A DNA stretch of 64,000 nt. Origin: Streptomyces lanatus. GTDB lineage: Bacteria; Actinomycetota; Actinomycetes; Streptomycetales; Streptomycetaceae. Every line of letters begins with the position of its first letter. The stretch's first letter is position 1. This document shows, piece by piece, positions 18,020 to 27,352 of the stretch. The position numbers and the translations under genes were made by a program. The notes below the pieces were generated by a model. That model was given only the letters and a program-made list of their open reading frames with translations. It was not told where the DNA came from and searched no databases. The stretch covers positions 1 through 64,000 of the forward strand of contig NZ_BNBM01000017.1 of NCBI RefSeq assembly GCF_014655715.1, read 5' to 3'.

Positions 18020-19484
18020 GCCAGGAGCGTCGGCCGTTGAGAGCATGACATCCATGCTCGAAGCCACCGACGTCACCCGCGCCCCCCGCCGTACGGCTCC
18101 TCCCACCTGGCTGGTGGTGGCGCTCGCGTGCGCGGGGCAGTTCCTGGTCGTGCTCGACGTGTCCGTCGTGAACGTGGCGCTGCCGTCGATGCGCGCCGAC
18201 CTCGGACTGGACGCGCAGGGCCTGCAGTGGGTGGTGAACGCCTACGCCATCGCCTTCGCCGGGTTCATGCTGCTGGGCGGACGGGCCGGTGATCTGTACG
18301 GCCGTAAGCGGATGTTCCTCGTCGGGCTCGGCCTGTTCACCCTGGCCTCGCTGGCCGGCGGGCTGGCCCAGCAGGACTGGCAGCTGCTGGCGGCGCGGGC
18401 CGTGCAGGGTCTGGGGGCGGCGGTGCTGGCGCCCTCGACGCTGACGATCCTGACGGCGGCGGTGCCGGAGGGCGCGGCCCGGGCACGGGCGATAGGGACC
18501 TGGACCGCCGTCGGTGCGGGCGGCGGCGCGGCGGGCGGCCTCGTCGGCGGGGTGCTGGTGGACGTCCTGTCGTGGCGCTGGGTGCTGCTGATCAATGTGC
18601 CGGTGGGTGCCGTGGTGCTGGCCGGTGCCGCGCTCTGGCTCGCGGAGAGCCGGGCCGGCGACGGGCGGCGGCTGGATCTGCCGGGCGCGGTGCTGGTGAC
18701 CGCGGGGCTCGGCACCCTCGCCTACGGCATCTCCCAGACGGAGGCCGCGGGCTGGACGGCGACGGCCACGGTCCTCCCGCTGCTCGCCGGTCTCGCCCTG
18801 CTCGGCGCCTTCCTCGCCGTCGAGTCGCGTACGGCGGCCCCGCTGATGCCGCTCGGACTGCTCAGGGTGCGGGCGGTGGCGTCGGCGAACGTGGCCATGC
18901 TGCTGAGCGGCTCCGCGATGTTCTGCATGTGGTTCTTCATGACGCTGTACGCGCAGAACGTGCTCCACTACACACCCCTGGAGGCCGGACTCGCCCTGGT
19001 GCCGAGCTCGCTCGCCGTGATCCTCGGCTCCAAGCTCGCACCGCGGCTGATGCGGCGGATGGGGGCGCGGTACGTGGCGGTCATGGGGTCGCTCGTGGCG
19101 GCGGTCGGCTTCGGCTGGCAGTCGACGCTGAGCGTGGACGGTGCGTATCTGACGTCGATCATGGTGCCGGGGATTCTGATGATGCTGGGCGCGGGCCTGG
19201 CGGCGACACCACTCGCGTCCCTGGCCACGTCCGGGGCCCGACCGGAGGAGGCGGGCCTGGTCTCCGGGCTGGTCAACACCTCACGCACGATGGGCGGTTC
19301 CCTGGGGCTGGCGATCATGTCGACGATCGCGGCGGCACGTTCGGCGGGGAGCGGGGCGCCGGGAGCGCTGACGGAGGGGTATGCGCTGGTGTTCCGTACG
19401 TCTACGGCGGTGTTGTTGGTGGGGGCGGTGCTGATGGTGCTGTGGCTGCCGAGGAAGCCTGCCGCGAGCTCGCCCGCGGCCTAG
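18018..19484 (+). CDS. DHA2-family MFS drug exporter
   Basis: A 488-residue, 14-helix transporter. Motif A GGRAGDLYGRKRMFL and motif C GAGGGAAGGLVGGVLVDVLSW mark a proton-coupled drug antiporter; the N-terminal LDVSVVNVALPSM is the family signature. The ATG at 18018 is used; in-frame ATGs at 18045 and 18054 are alternatives, since 18018 sits inside the repeat array. Its substrate may be an antibiotic or detergent-like compound. Confidence 0.9.
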   Translation: MPGASAVESMTSMLEATDVTRAPRRTAPPTWLVVALACAGQFLVVLDVSVVNVALPSMRADLGLDAQGLQWVVNAYAIAFAGFMLLGGRAGDLYGRKRMFLVGLGLFTLASLAGGLAQQDWQLLAARAVQGLGAAVLAPSTLTILTAAVPEGAARARAIGTWTAVGAGGGAAGGLVGGVLVDVLSWRWVLLINVPVGAVVLAGAALWLAESRAGDGRRLDLPGAVLVTAGLGTLAYGISQTEAAGWTATATVLPLLAGLALLGAFLAVESRTAAPLMPLGLLRVRAVASANVAMLLSGSAMFCMWFFMTLYAQNVLHYTPLEAGLALVPSSLAVILGSKLAPRLMRRMGARYVAVMGSLVAAVGFGWQSTLSVDGAYLTSIMVPGILMMLGAGLAATPLASLATSGARPEEAGLVSGLVNTSRTMGGSLGLAIMSTIAAARSAGSGAPGALTEGYALVFRTSTAVLLVGAVLMVLWLPRKPAASSPAA

Positions 19485-19491
19485 CCCCCGT

Positions 19492-20124
19492 TCACAGCCA
19501 CCCTTGCTGCCGTGCCTCCCGCAGCGCTTCCATCCGGTTGCGGGTGCCCGTCTTGCCGATGGCGGAGGAGAGGTAGTTGCGGACCGTGGACTCGGAGAGG
19601 TGGAGCTTGGTGGCGATGTCGGCGACCGTCGCGCCCTCCGTGGAGGCGTTGAGGACGTCGCGTTCACGGGCGGTGAGCGGGTTCGGGCCGGCGCTCAGGG
19701 CGGCCGCGGCGAGGGCCGGGTCGATCACCGTCTCGCCGGTGAGCACCCGGCGGACGGCGACGGCGAGTTCCTCCACGGGGCCGTCCTTGACGAGGAAGCC
19801 GGCGGCGCCCGCCTCCATGGCCCGCCGCAGATAGCCGGGGCGGCCGAACGTCGTCAGGATCAGCACCCGGCAGTCGGGCACCTCGTCACGCAGCTGGGCC
19901 GCGGCGTCGAGGCCGCTCAGACCCGGGAGTTCGATGTCGAGGAGGGCGACATCGGGGCGGTGGGTGAGAGCGGCGTCCACGATGGTGTCCCCGGCCGACA
20001 CCTGCGCCACGACCTGGATGTCCGGCTCCATCCCGAGCAGTAAAGCGAGTGCTCCGCGCATCATGCCCTGGTCCTCGGCGAGCAGAACCCGGATGGACTT
20101 GGCGGGCCGATGGTCCCGCGGCAT
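19492..20124 (-). CDS. NarL/FixJ-type response regulator (DesR-like)
   Basis: A 210-residue two-component regulator. The receiver domain has the acidic pocket AEDQ and the phospho-acceptor Asp in VALLDIELPG; the C-terminal LuxR helix-turn-helix is LTARERDVLNASTEGATVADIATKLHLSEST in segments. The ATG at 20124 (MPRDHRPAK) is chosen, as upstream codons are low-complexity. It pairs with the histidine kinase encoded just upstream; a 218-base gap with decayed repeats separates them. Confidence 0.9.
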   Translation of the reverse strand: MPRDHRPAKSIRVLLAEDQGMMRGALALLLGMEPDIQVVAQVSAGDTIVDAALTHRPDVALLDIELPGLSGLDAAAQLRDEVPDCRVLILTTFGRPGYLRRAMEAGAAGFLVKDGPVEELAVAVRRVLTGETVIDPALAAAALSAGPNPLTARERDVLNASTEGATVADIATKLHLSESTVRNYLSSAIGKTGTRNRMEALREARQQGWL

Positions 20125-20191
20125 CTCGTTCACGGGCCAAGAGTAGGTTGTCCAGGGGCTTGGGGCTTGGGGCTCGGGCTTGCGACCCGGG

Positions 20192-20388
20192 CTCGGCGCT
20201 GGGCTTACGAAGCCGGGCGAGCCGCCCGCCCGGCCCGCCGCACTACCCGACGGCGAGGGGACCGCCTGGACCACCGGCTTCCTTGGCCGGGGCTCGGGGC
20301 TGGACCTCCGAAACCGGGCGAGCCCTCACCCGACCTGCCGCACTACCTCACGGCCAAGGCGACCGCCTCGACCACCGGCTCCCTCGAC
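20192..20388. repeat. Diverged ~100-bp duplication of the kinase gene's 3' end
   Basis: 20192-20285 and 20293-20388 align with an offset of about 101 bases (shared blocks CCGGGCGAGCC, TGCCGCACTACC-like, GACCGCCTNGACCACCGGCT). The right copy is the 3' end and stop of the histidine kinase gene. The left copy is its non-coding, diverged duplicate lying between kinase and response regulator. Confidence 0.65.
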
Positions 20389-21536
20389 TCCACCGGCAGT
20401 TCCGCCGTCACCACGAACCCCTGACGCGGCCCCGGCCCCGCGGTCAGCGTGCCCCCGGCAGCGGCCAGTCGCTCCGTCAGCCCTTTCAGCCCCGTGCCTC
20501 CGCTACCGCCTCCGCTTCCGCCTCCCGGGCCCTCCACCGCACCCCCGTCATCCGTCACCGTCAACCGCACCCGTTCCCCACTCCCCGAACTCCCCGACAC
20601 GACGATCTCGCACCGCCCGGCCCCGCTGTGCCGCACGACATTCGTGACCGCCTCGCGTACCACCCAGCCCAACAGGGCCTCGGTCTGGGGGACGAGGGGT
20701 GGGCCGGAGCGGTGTATGGAGGGTTCGATGTCGGCCGCCCGTAGTGCGGAGACCGCGTGGTCGAGTTCGGTGCTCAGGCTGCCCTGCCGGTATCCCGTCA
20801 CGGCCTCGCGGATCTCCGTGAGCGCCTGGCGGCCGACCGCCTCGATGTCGTTGAGCTGGGACTGCGCAGCCGCCACATCCCCGGCGGCGAGGCGACGCGC
20901 GGCCTCCGACTTCACCACGATCACCGACAGGGTGTGTCCGAGCAGGTCGTGCAGATCGCGGGAGAAGCGGAGGCGTTCCTGCTCGACCGCGCGCCGGGCC
21001 AGTTCCTCGCGGGCGGTGCGCAGTTCCCGTACCGCCTCCGAGAGGGACAGGATCGCCGCCGTCACCATCGTGGAGATCCAGGTGGCGTAGGCGATGTCGA
21101 GCCCGGCCCAGCCGTCGTGGGCGACGGAGACGACACCGGCCACCACACCGACCACCAGACCGGTCGGACGCAGCTGCGGCATTCGTACGACCGCGCCCGT
21201 GGCCAGGCCGAGCAGCGGGAAGAACAGCAGCCAGTTGCCGCCGTACGCGAGCGCCAGGGCGCAGGTGACCAGGCCCAGCAGCACCAGGGCCACCCGGGTC
21301 GAGGTGGCCTCCCGCGTCTCCTTCAAGAAGGAGCGGAAGGAGACGTAGATGTAGAGCGAGTTGAAGGTCAGGAGGCCGAGGCCGCCGATCCATGGCTCCG
21401 GGGTCTCGCCCTGGAAGAGGTTGGAGAAGGCGCCCATGCCCATCAGCAGCCAGGGCAGCAGGCTGTAGCCGTTGGGGCTCCGCTCGTCCCTGAAGGTCTC
21501 GCACGAGCTCGTGCGGGTCTTGCGCAACCAGGCCAT
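20343..21536 (-). CDS. Membrane histidine kinase (HisKA_3, DesK-like)
   Basis: A 397-residue sensor kinase. Five or six hydrophobic segments fill residues about 25-160, then the dimerisation/phospho-acceptor motif FSRDLHDLLGHTLSVIVV with its His, then an HATPase_c domain (REAVTNVVRHSGAGRCEI; LTVTDDGG; GTGLKGLTERLAAAGGTL). The DesK group often senses membrane state. The ATG at 21536 is chosen. Partner of the response regulator downstream. Confidence 0.9.
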   Translation of the reverse strand: MAWLRKTRTSSCETFRDERSPNGYSLLPWLLMGMGAFSNLFQGETPEPWIGGLGLLTFNSLYIYVSFRSFLKETREATSTRVALVLLGLVTCALALAYGGNWLLFFPLLGLATGAVVRMPQLRPTGLVVGVVAGVVSVAHDGWAGLDIAYATWISTMVTAAILSLSEAVRELRTAREELARRAVEQERLRFSRDLHDLLGHTLSVIVVKSEAARRLAAGDVAAAQSQLNDIEAVGRQALTEIREAVTGYRQGSLSTELDHAVSALRAADIEPSIHRSGPPLVPQTEALLGWVVREAVTNVVRHSGAGRCEIVVSGSSGSGERVRLTVTDDGGAVEGPGGGSGGGSGGTGLKGLTERLAAAGGTLTAGPGPRQGFVVTAELPVESREPVVEAVALAVR

Positions 21537-21675
21537 GCCCCTGCCCCCTGTCGGGTGAGAACCGATGACATCGACGGTACGGATCCGGGGCGCCGCGCGG
21601 CAGGGGCGGCCGTACGCGATACGGCAGGACAAATGTCATGGGTGACCGAGCCGGGCTGACACCTCGTCAGGAGTC

Positions 21676-21731
21676 TTCACAACTGTGGAGTGCTCGGCTA
21701 TACAGAGGGCGCCGGACTGGAACGCGTTCTA
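21676..21731 (+). promoter_or_regulatory. Promoter with exact downstream KstR operator
   Basis: TTCACA (21676-21681) and TATACA (21699-21704) are separated by 17 bases. The expected start lies near 21711, and 21718-21731 reads TGGAACGCGTTCTA, an exact TNNAACNNGTTNNA palindrome just downstream, a blocking position. It drives the MaoC-dehydrogenase operon. Confidence 0.72.
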
Positions 21732-21832
21732 GAACGGCCCGCGACGACCTCGGTGCGGCCGACGGTGCGGACGGCCGTACCGGGGTCTTGACCCGCCAGA
21801 GCCACCAGAACCCCGCCACCGTCAGGAGCCGT

Positions 21833-22690
21833 ATGCCCATCGACGCAGCCAAGGCCCTCGCCGCCGAGCCCCGGACCGGTGAGATCTCCTGGAACTCCAA
21901 GGACGTCCAGCTGTACCACCTCGGCATCGGCGCCGGCCTGCCCGCCACCGACCCCGACGAACTGCGCTACACCCTGGAGTCCCGGCTGCACGTCCTGCCG
22001 AGCTTCGCCACCGTCGCGGGTTCCGGATCGCCCGGCGTGATCAGCGGACTGTCGATGCCCGGCATCGAGGTCGATCTGGCCCGCGTTCTGCACGGCGGCC
22101 AGAGCGTGACCCTGCACCGGCCCATCCCGGCCACCGGCACGGCCACCGCCACCAACCGGATCGCCGCCGTGTACGACAAGGGCAAGGCGGCCGTCCTGGT
22201 GCTGCGCACCGAAGTGGCCGATGCCGACGGTCCGTTGTGGACCAATGACTCCCAGATCTTCATCAAGGGAGAGGGCGGCTTCGGCGGCGACCGGGGCCCC
22301 TCCGCCTGCCTCGAACCTCCCGTCGGCGAGCCCGCCCGGACCCTTGAGCGCCCCATCCGCGAGGACCAGGCCCTCCTCTACCGCCTCTCCGGCGACTGGA
22401 ACCCGCTGCACGCCGACCCCGAGTTCGCCAAGGTCGCCGGCTTCGAGCGGCCCATCCTGCACGGCCTGTGCACCTACGGGATCACGCTCAAGGCGGTCGT
22501 CGACACGCTGCTCGGCGGGGATGTGACGCGGGTGCGGTCGTATGTCACCCGGTTCGCCGGGGTCGTGTACCCGGGGGAGACCCTGCGGATCCGTATGTGG
22601 CCCGGGGACGGGGCCGTGCGGGTCGCCGTGAGCTCGGTGGAGCGGGACGACGCGCCCGTCCTCGCCGACACCGTCGTCGAACACTCCTGA
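21833..22690 (+). CDS. MaoC-type enoyl-CoA hydratase, steroid side-chain oxidation
   Basis: A 285-residue double hot-dog-fold hydratase adding water across 2-enoyl-CoA. The hydratase-2 motif is GDWNPLHADPEFAKVAGFERP then ILHGLC. The N-terminus (MPIDAAKALA...SWNSKDVQLYHLGIGAG) closely resembles the mycobacterial KstR-controlled MaoC hydratase Rv3538 as remembered. The ATG at 21833 follows CAGGAGCC. First gene of a three-gene operon under an exact KstR operator, with alcohol dehydrogenase and short-chain dehydrogenase. Confidence 0.85.
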   Translation: MPIDAAKALAAEPRTGEISWNSKDVQLYHLGIGAGLPATDPDELRYTLESRLHVLPSFATVAGSGSPGVISGLSMPGIEVDLARVLHGGQSVTLHRPIPATGTATATNRIAAVYDKGKAAVLVLRTEVADADGPLWTNDSQIFIKGEGGFGGDRGPSACLEPPVGEPARTLERPIREDQALLYRLSGDWNPLHADPEFAKVAGFERPILHGLCTYGITLKAVVDTLLGGDVTRVRSYVTRFAGVVYPGETLRIRMWPGDGAVRVAVSSVERDDAPVLADTVVEHS

Positions 22691-22719
22691 ACTCCGCATG
22701 ACCTGAGGGGAGCCGCACC

Positions 22720-23796
22720 ATGCGCGCAGCCGTACTGCACGAGATCGGCCAGGACAAACTCGAGGTCCTCGACGACTTCGAGGCGGTGGGCTTCGGCCCC
22801 GGCAAGGTGAGGGTCCGGGTACGGGCCACCGGGCTGTGCCACTCGGACCTGTCCGCGATGAACGGCGTACTGCCCCAGCCCGCGCCCTTCGTCCCCGGGC
22901 ACGAGGGCGCCGGGGAGATCCTGGAGGTCGGGGAGGGTGTACGGAATCTGAAGCCCGGCGACCGGGTCGTGCTGTGCTGGCTGCCCGCCTGCGGAGCCTG
23001 CCCCGCGTGCAAGCGAGGCCAGACCGAGCTGTGCCTGGCCGGGTTCATGAACGCGGGCACCCCCAACTTCAAGCGCCCCGGCGGTGATGTCTTCGGCTTC
23101 GCCGGCACCGGCACCTTCACCGAAGAGGTCGTGGTCGAGGCGGGCTGCGCGGTGCCCATCCCCGACGACGTGCCCTTCGACATCGCCGCCCTCATCGGCT
23201 GCGGCGTCACCACCGGCCTCGGCGCCGCCCTCAACACCGCCGACCTGGAGGCCGGTTCGTCGGTCGTCGTCATCGGCTGCGGGGGCGTCGGCATCTCGGC
23301 GATCCAGGGCGCACGGCTCAAGGGGGCGGCGGAGATAGTCGCCGTCGACCCGGTCGCCTCCCGTCGCGAGGCCGCGCTGAGGTTCGGCGCCACCAGGGCC
23401 ATCGCGCCGGACGAACTGGCCGACGCCAAGCAGCAGATCACCGCCGGCGAGGGCTTCGACTACGTCTTCGAGGTCGTCGGCAGGTCCGCCACCGCCCGCA
23501 CCGCCTACGAGAACACCCGGCGCGGCGGCACCCTCGTCGTCGTGGGCGCGGGCGCCATGGACGACTTCCTCCAGCTCAACATGTTCGAGCTGTTCTTCGA
23601 CGAGAAGCGCATCCTGCCGTCCATGTACGGCGGCGGCGACGTCCTGCGCTCCTACGAGCGGACGATCGCGCTGTGGCGCGCGGGCCGCATCGACCTGGCC
23701 GGCCTGATCACCCACCGGGTGCCACTGGCCGAGATCAACGAGGCCCTGGACCAGATGCGTACCGGGACGGCCCTGCGTACGTGCATCGAGATCTGA
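22720..23796 (+). CDS. Zinc-dependent alcohol dehydrogenase
   Basis: A 358-residue medium-chain dehydrogenase. The catalytic zinc ligand Cys is in TGLCHSDLSAM, with GHEGAGEI; the structural zinc lobe is CGACPACKRGQTELC; the NAD site is VVVIGCGGVGISAIQGARL. It oxidises a primary or secondary alcohol with NAD(P). In the operon with MaoC and SDR genes it probably oxidises a side-chain alcohol of a steroid-like substrate, an inference from context only. Confidence 0.9.
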   Translation: MRAAVLHEIGQDKLEVLDDFEAVGFGPGKVRVRVRATGLCHSDLSAMNGVLPQPAPFVPGHEGAGEILEVGEGVRNLKPGDRVVLCWLPACGACPACKRGQTELCLAGFMNAGTPNFKRPGGDVFGFAGTGTFTEEVVVEAGCAVPIPDDVPFDIAALIGCGVTTGLGAALNTADLEAGSSVVVIGCGGVGISAIQGARLKGAAEIVAVDPVASRREAALRFGATRAIAPDELADAKQQITAGEGFDYVFEVVGRSATARTAYENTRRGGTLVVVGAGAMDDFLQLNMFELFFDEKRILPSMYGGGDVLRSYERTIALWRAGRIDLAGLITHRVPLAEINEALDQMRTGTALRTCIEI

Positions 23797-23807
23797 GGAC
23801 GGTACGG

Positions 23808-24746
23808 ATGTCACTGCCACTTCAGGGGCTGTCCGCCGTCGTCACCGGCGCCGGGCGCGGCCTGGGCCGGGCCGAGGCGCTGGAACTCGCCCGGCTCGGC
23901 GCGGCCGTCGTCGTCAACGACTACGGACAGCCCGGCCGGGACGGATCCGGCGCCGCCTCCGCCGCCCCCGCCGAGGAGGTCGCCGCCGAGATCCGCGCGG
24001 CGGGCGGCACGGCGCTCGCGCACACCGGGGACGTCGCCGACTTCCAACAGGCGGGCGCACTGGTGGAGTTGGCCATCGGCGAGTTCGGCAAGCTGGACAT
24101 CCTCGTCAACAACGCGGGCATCCTGCGCGACCGCATGGTCTTCTCCATGGCGGAGGGCGAGTGGGACTCGGTGATCCGGGTCCACCTCAAGGGGCACTTC
24201 AACACCATCCGGTTCGCCGCCGCGCACTGGCGTGAGCGGTCCAAGGCGGCGGGCGGGGCGGTGTACGGGCGGATCGTGAACACCTCCTCGGAGGCGTTCC
24301 TCGCCGGATCCGCCGGGCAGCCCAACTACGCGGCCGCCAAGGGCGGCATCGTCGGCCTCACCACCTCCAGCGCCCTCGCGCTCGCCAAGTACGGCGTCAC
24401 CGCCAACGCCATCTGCCCGCGCGCCCGTACCCGGATGACCGAGGACGTCTTCGCGGGCCTCGCACAGCCCGAGGACGGCCTCGACCCGCTCGCCCCCGAG
24501 CATGTCGCCCCGCTCGTCGGCTACCTGGCGTCCCCGGCCGCCGCCCGGATCAACGGCCAGCTGCTCGTCGTCCACGGCGGCATGGTCGCGGTCGTCGAAC
24601 GGCCCCGGGTGGCCGCCAAGTTCGACAGCAAGCAGGAGGCCTTCAGCTACGAGGAGTTGGACGCCGTACTCGGTGCGCATTATGCGGAACGGCCGCAGGA
24701 GGAGACGTTCGCGGCGGCGGAGGTGCTGGGTCTGAAGCGGGCGTAG
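23808..24746 (+). CDS. Short-chain dehydrogenase/reductase (hydroxyacyl-CoA or hydroxysteroid type)
   Basis: A 312-residue SDR. Cofactor motif TGAGRGLGRAEAL, NNAGILRDRMVF, the active-site Ser in NTSSEAF and YAAAKGG (Tyr-x3-Lys) are complete. The C-terminal extension (EAFSYEELDAVLGAHYAERP) resembles that of multifunctional (3R)-hydroxyacyl-CoA dehydrogenases. Next to a MaoC hydratase, a role in the dehydrogenation step of a beta-oxidation-like cycle is likely. The ATG at 23808 is 9 bases after the preceding stop. Confidence 0.88.
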   Translation: MSLPLQGLSAVVTGAGRGLGRAEALELARLGAAVVVNDYGQPGRDGSGAASAAPAEEVAAEIRAAGGTALAHTGDVADFQQAGALVELAIGEFGKLDILVNNAGILRDRMVFSMAEGEWDSVIRVHLKGHFNTIRFAAAHWRERSKAAGGAVYGRIVNTSSEAFLAGSAGQPNYAAAKGGIVGLTTSSALALAKYGVTANAICPRARTRMTEDVFAGLAQPEDGLDPLAPEHVAPLVGYLASPAAARINGQLLVVHGGMVAVVERPRVAAKFDSKQEAFSYEELDAVLGAHYAERPQEETFAAAEVLGLKRA

Positions 24747-24759
24747 AGAGCGAACGGGA

Positions 24760-24792
24760 ACGGCCCTGCTCCCCGAGGGGGAACAGGGCCGT
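24760..24792. terminator. Bidirectional terminator
   Basis: ACGGCCCTG-C-TCCCC pairs with GGGGGAA-CAGGGCCGT around a 4-base loop, between the convergent SDR gene and a small leftward gene. Confidence 0.75.
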
Positions 24793-24814
24793 CGCACCGA
24801 GTTTGTGCGTGGCG

Positions 24815-24970
24815 TCAGACCGCCGACTCGGTCTCCTCGACCTGCTTGCGGTGCCGGCCGGGAGGGGCCGACTCGCCGTCGTGGGCCGAGACCGGGCCCC
24901 GGTGCCTGCCGTGGCCGGTGTCCTCCTGGACGTCGGACGACGGCTGGGTCGTCGTGCTGGCGTTGCTCAT
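24815..24970 (-). CDS. Small hydrophilic peptide with GRHR motifs
   Basis: A 51-residue frame from ATG at 24970: Ser/Thr-rich start (MSNASTTTQPSSDV), then two GRHR motifs (HGRHRG and PGRHRKQ) and an acidic end. It is flanked by a terminator downstream and lies tail to tail with the SDR gene, which supports a real transcription unit. Function unknown; no Cys, so not an obvious lanthipeptide. Confidence 0.5.
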   Translation of the reverse strand: MSNASTTTQPSSDVQEDTGHGRHRGPVSAHDGESAPPGRHRKQVEETESAV

Positions 24971-25018
24971 CGGTACAGCTCACCCCGTCAACATGATCCT
25001 TCTAACAGCCGGGCGAGT

Positions 25019-26272
25019 CTAACCGGGTGACCATGGGCCGAATCCAGGCGGCCGCGCCAACCGCCACGACTTCGTTACAAGACCGTCCAATGGGGCTTGT
25101 TGCAGGGGAACGGGGCGCATCCGAGTGGGGGCCGGGGGCTCTGTGGGTGCCGCGTCAGGCAGTAGGGCCCGTGCGGCACCGTCGTGGCTGGTCGCGCCCA
25201 CGCGGCGGTAGCCGCAGATCGAATCCAGCCCCCCGCCCCTTTGGGGCGCCTCCCAACAGGCAACTCCACACCGCACCGCCCCCGACGCATAAGGCATCCG
25301 CAGCACCCCTTCCCGAGTCCACCACCCCACCCCCCTCAACCACCCCTCCGGCGCCGCGAGATGACGCACATCCCGCTCCGCAGGCCGCCACACCCCCACC
25401 CAACTCCCCACCGGCCCGTCGATGCGCAGCGCCACCCCGCAGCTCTCCGGTGTCAGCACCTGACCCGGCTGGATCGCGAACGGCGTCACCGTGCACTCGG
25501 GCATGCGCAGGCACTCCGGGAAGCGCACCGGAAGGGTGCTGCCGAGGACGCCCCAGCCCAACCGTTCCTGCCCGGGCGAGGGCGCGTCCGAGCGGATCAG
25601 CAGCAGCCCGCTGTCCGGGTCGGCGAGCAGCAGCCGGTCGTCGCTGTCGTCCGCGATCTGCAGCAGCGGCGACACCTCGCCGCCCCGCCCCAGATCGACC
25701 ACGACGGCCTTCGTACGGCCCCCGGACTCCGGGTCGAGCCGGTCCAGGGCCAGCATCCGCCCCTCCCGGTCCAGCCACACCCCGCCCGAGCAGCGCCCCG
25801 GGATCCGCGCGAGGCACTCCGGCCCGGAGGCGACCCCCGCCACGAGCCAGACCGCGCTGGAGCGCCGGCCCACCGCGAGGGCGTACGCCTTGGCGCCGCC
25901 CGGTGCCGGGGGCAGCATCCGCAGCCGGGTCCCCTCCTCCGGGCACTGGACCGCGCCCAGCGGCAGTTCGCCGGTGCCGGGACCGGTCGGGTACAGCAGC
26001 GAGAACACATGCCGTCCGTCGGTGGGGCGGCGGATCAGGACCCGTCCGTCGCCCATCGGCTGCACCTCGGTGCCGGGCTCCTCCGGCTGATGGGCGGGCA
26101 GTGGCACGGCGTAGGGCTCGGGGCCGTCCAGGGTCCAGCGCTCCGGGAACCAGTTCTCGCCGTCCAGGGCGAGGCGGGCGGCGTAGGAACCGTCCGCCGT
26201 GATGGCGCAGTCCGCACCAGGCGCGTCGCCGTCCTCATGCTCCGCCGCGGGCTCGATCGCACAGGCCGTCAT
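25019..26272 (-). CDS. Conserved hypothetical protein, beta-propeller-like
   Basis: A 417-residue soluble protein rich in short beta-strand repeats ending in GxxW or DLxxGG turns (AVWLVAGVASGPECLARIPG; LLLADPDSGLLLIRSD), a pattern like a degenerate beta-propeller. The last 60 residues are Pro/Arg-rich. No catalytic motif and no signal peptide recognised. The ATG at 26272 (MTACAIEPAAEHED) is chosen because upstream codons become low-complexity. Divergent from nif3. Confidence 0.65.
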   Translation of the reverse strand: MTACAIEPAAEHEDGDAPGADCAITADGSYAARLALDGENWFPERWTLDGPEPYAVPLPAHQPEEPGTEVQPMGDGRVLIRRPTDGRHVFSLLYPTGPGTGELPLGAVQCPEEGTRLRMLPPAPGGAKAYALAVGRRSSAVWLVAGVASGPECLARIPGRCSGGVWLDREGRMLALDRLDPESGGRTKAVVVDLGRGGEVSPLLQIADDSDDRLLLADPDSGLLLIRSDAPSPGQERLGWGVLGSTLPVRFPECLRMPECTVTPFAIQPGQVLTPESCGVALRIDGPVGSWVGVWRPAERDVRHLAAPEGWLRGVGWWTREGVLRMPYASGAVRCGVACWEAPQRGGGLDSICGYRRVGATSHDGAARALLPDAAPTEPPAPTRMRPVPLQQAPLDGLVTKSWRLARPPGFGPWSPG

Positions 26273-26494
26273 GGTCCGGTCACCTCCGGTCACGACGCTA
26301 GTTTTCGCACGCACAGGCGTGGGACCGGTGACGTCCGCTTCACACAAAGGGATGGCCCAGGAACGATTCACCTGAGGAAACGGGGGCCGATGTGCTGAGC
26401 GGAGCAGGGGTGGCCCCGAGCGGCCGGTGGGGGCGCGATACGGCTGTTCCGTAGCCGGTACAGCCGTACGGAACGGGCAGGTAGCCTGTCCTTC

Positions 26495-27352
26495 GTGCCC
26501 CGTCTGTCTGAAGTCATCGCCGCGCTGGAGAACCTGTGGCCCGCCGCGCGGGCCGAGTCCTGGGACGCGGTCGGCACCGTCGTGGGCGACCCCGACCAGG
26601 AGGTCTCCCGGGTCCTCTTCGCCGTCGACCCGGTCCAGGAGATCGTGGACGAGGCGGTCAAGCTGGACGCCGACCTGCTGGTCACCCACCACCCGCTCTA
26701 CCTTCGCGGTACGACGACGGTCGCGGCCTCCCACTTCAAGGGCCGGGTCGTGCACACCCTCATCAAGAACGACATCGCGCTCCACGTCGCGCACACCAAC
26801 GCCGACACCGCCGACCCCGGAGTCAGCGACGCGCTCGCCGGGGCCCTGGACCTCCGTGTCGTACGCCCCCTGGTGCCGGACCCGACCGACCCGAGCGGGC
26901 GCCGGGGCCTGGGCCGTGTCTGCGAGCTCGACCACCCCCTCACCGTCCGCGAGCTGGCCGCACGCGCCGCCGAACGCCTCCCCGCCACCGCGCAGGGCAT
27001 CCGCGTCGCCGGCGACCCCGAGGCGACGGTCCGTACGATCGCGGTCAGCGGCGGCTCGGGCGACAGCCTCTTCGACGACGTACGCGCCGCCGGTGTCGAC
27101 GCCTTCCTCACCGCGGACCTCCGCCACCACCCGGCGTCCGAGGCCCGCGCCCACACTCCTCTCGCGCTGCTCGACGCGGCGCACTGGGCCACCGAATGGC
27201 CCTGGTGCGAGCTGGCAGCCACCCAGCTCGACGAGATCTCCGACCGCAACGGATGGGGACTGCGCGTCCACGTCTCCGACACGGTCACCGACCCCTGGAC
27301 CGCCCACGCGGCGTCCAACCAGCCCACTAGCACTACGGGAGCCCCCAACTGA
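26495..27352 (+). CDS. Nif3-like dinuclear metal centre protein
   Basis: A 285-residue member of the Nif3/YbgI family of toroidal hexamers with a two-metal centre. Metal ligands are visible in VTHHPLYL (His-His) and in the C-terminal LRHHPASEARAHTPLALLDAAHWATEW. The catalytic role is still debated (GTP cyclohydrolase-like or hydrolase). It starts at GTG 26495. Its stop overlaps the next gene's apparent CTG start (CTGA), so they are coupled. Confidence 0.9.
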   Translation: MPRLSEVIAALENLWPAARAESWDAVGTVVGDPDQEVSRVLFAVDPVQEIVDEAVKLDADLLVTHHPLYLRGTTTVAASHFKGRVVHTLIKNDIALHVAHTNADTADPGVSDALAGALDLRVVRPLVPDPTDPSGRRGLGRVCELDHPLTVRELAARAAERLPATAQGIRVAGDPEATVRTIAVSGGSGDSLFDDVRAAGVDAFLTADLRHHPASEARAHTPLALLDAAHWATEWPWCELAATQLDEISDRNGWGLRVHVSDTVTDPWTAHAASNQPTSTTGAPN

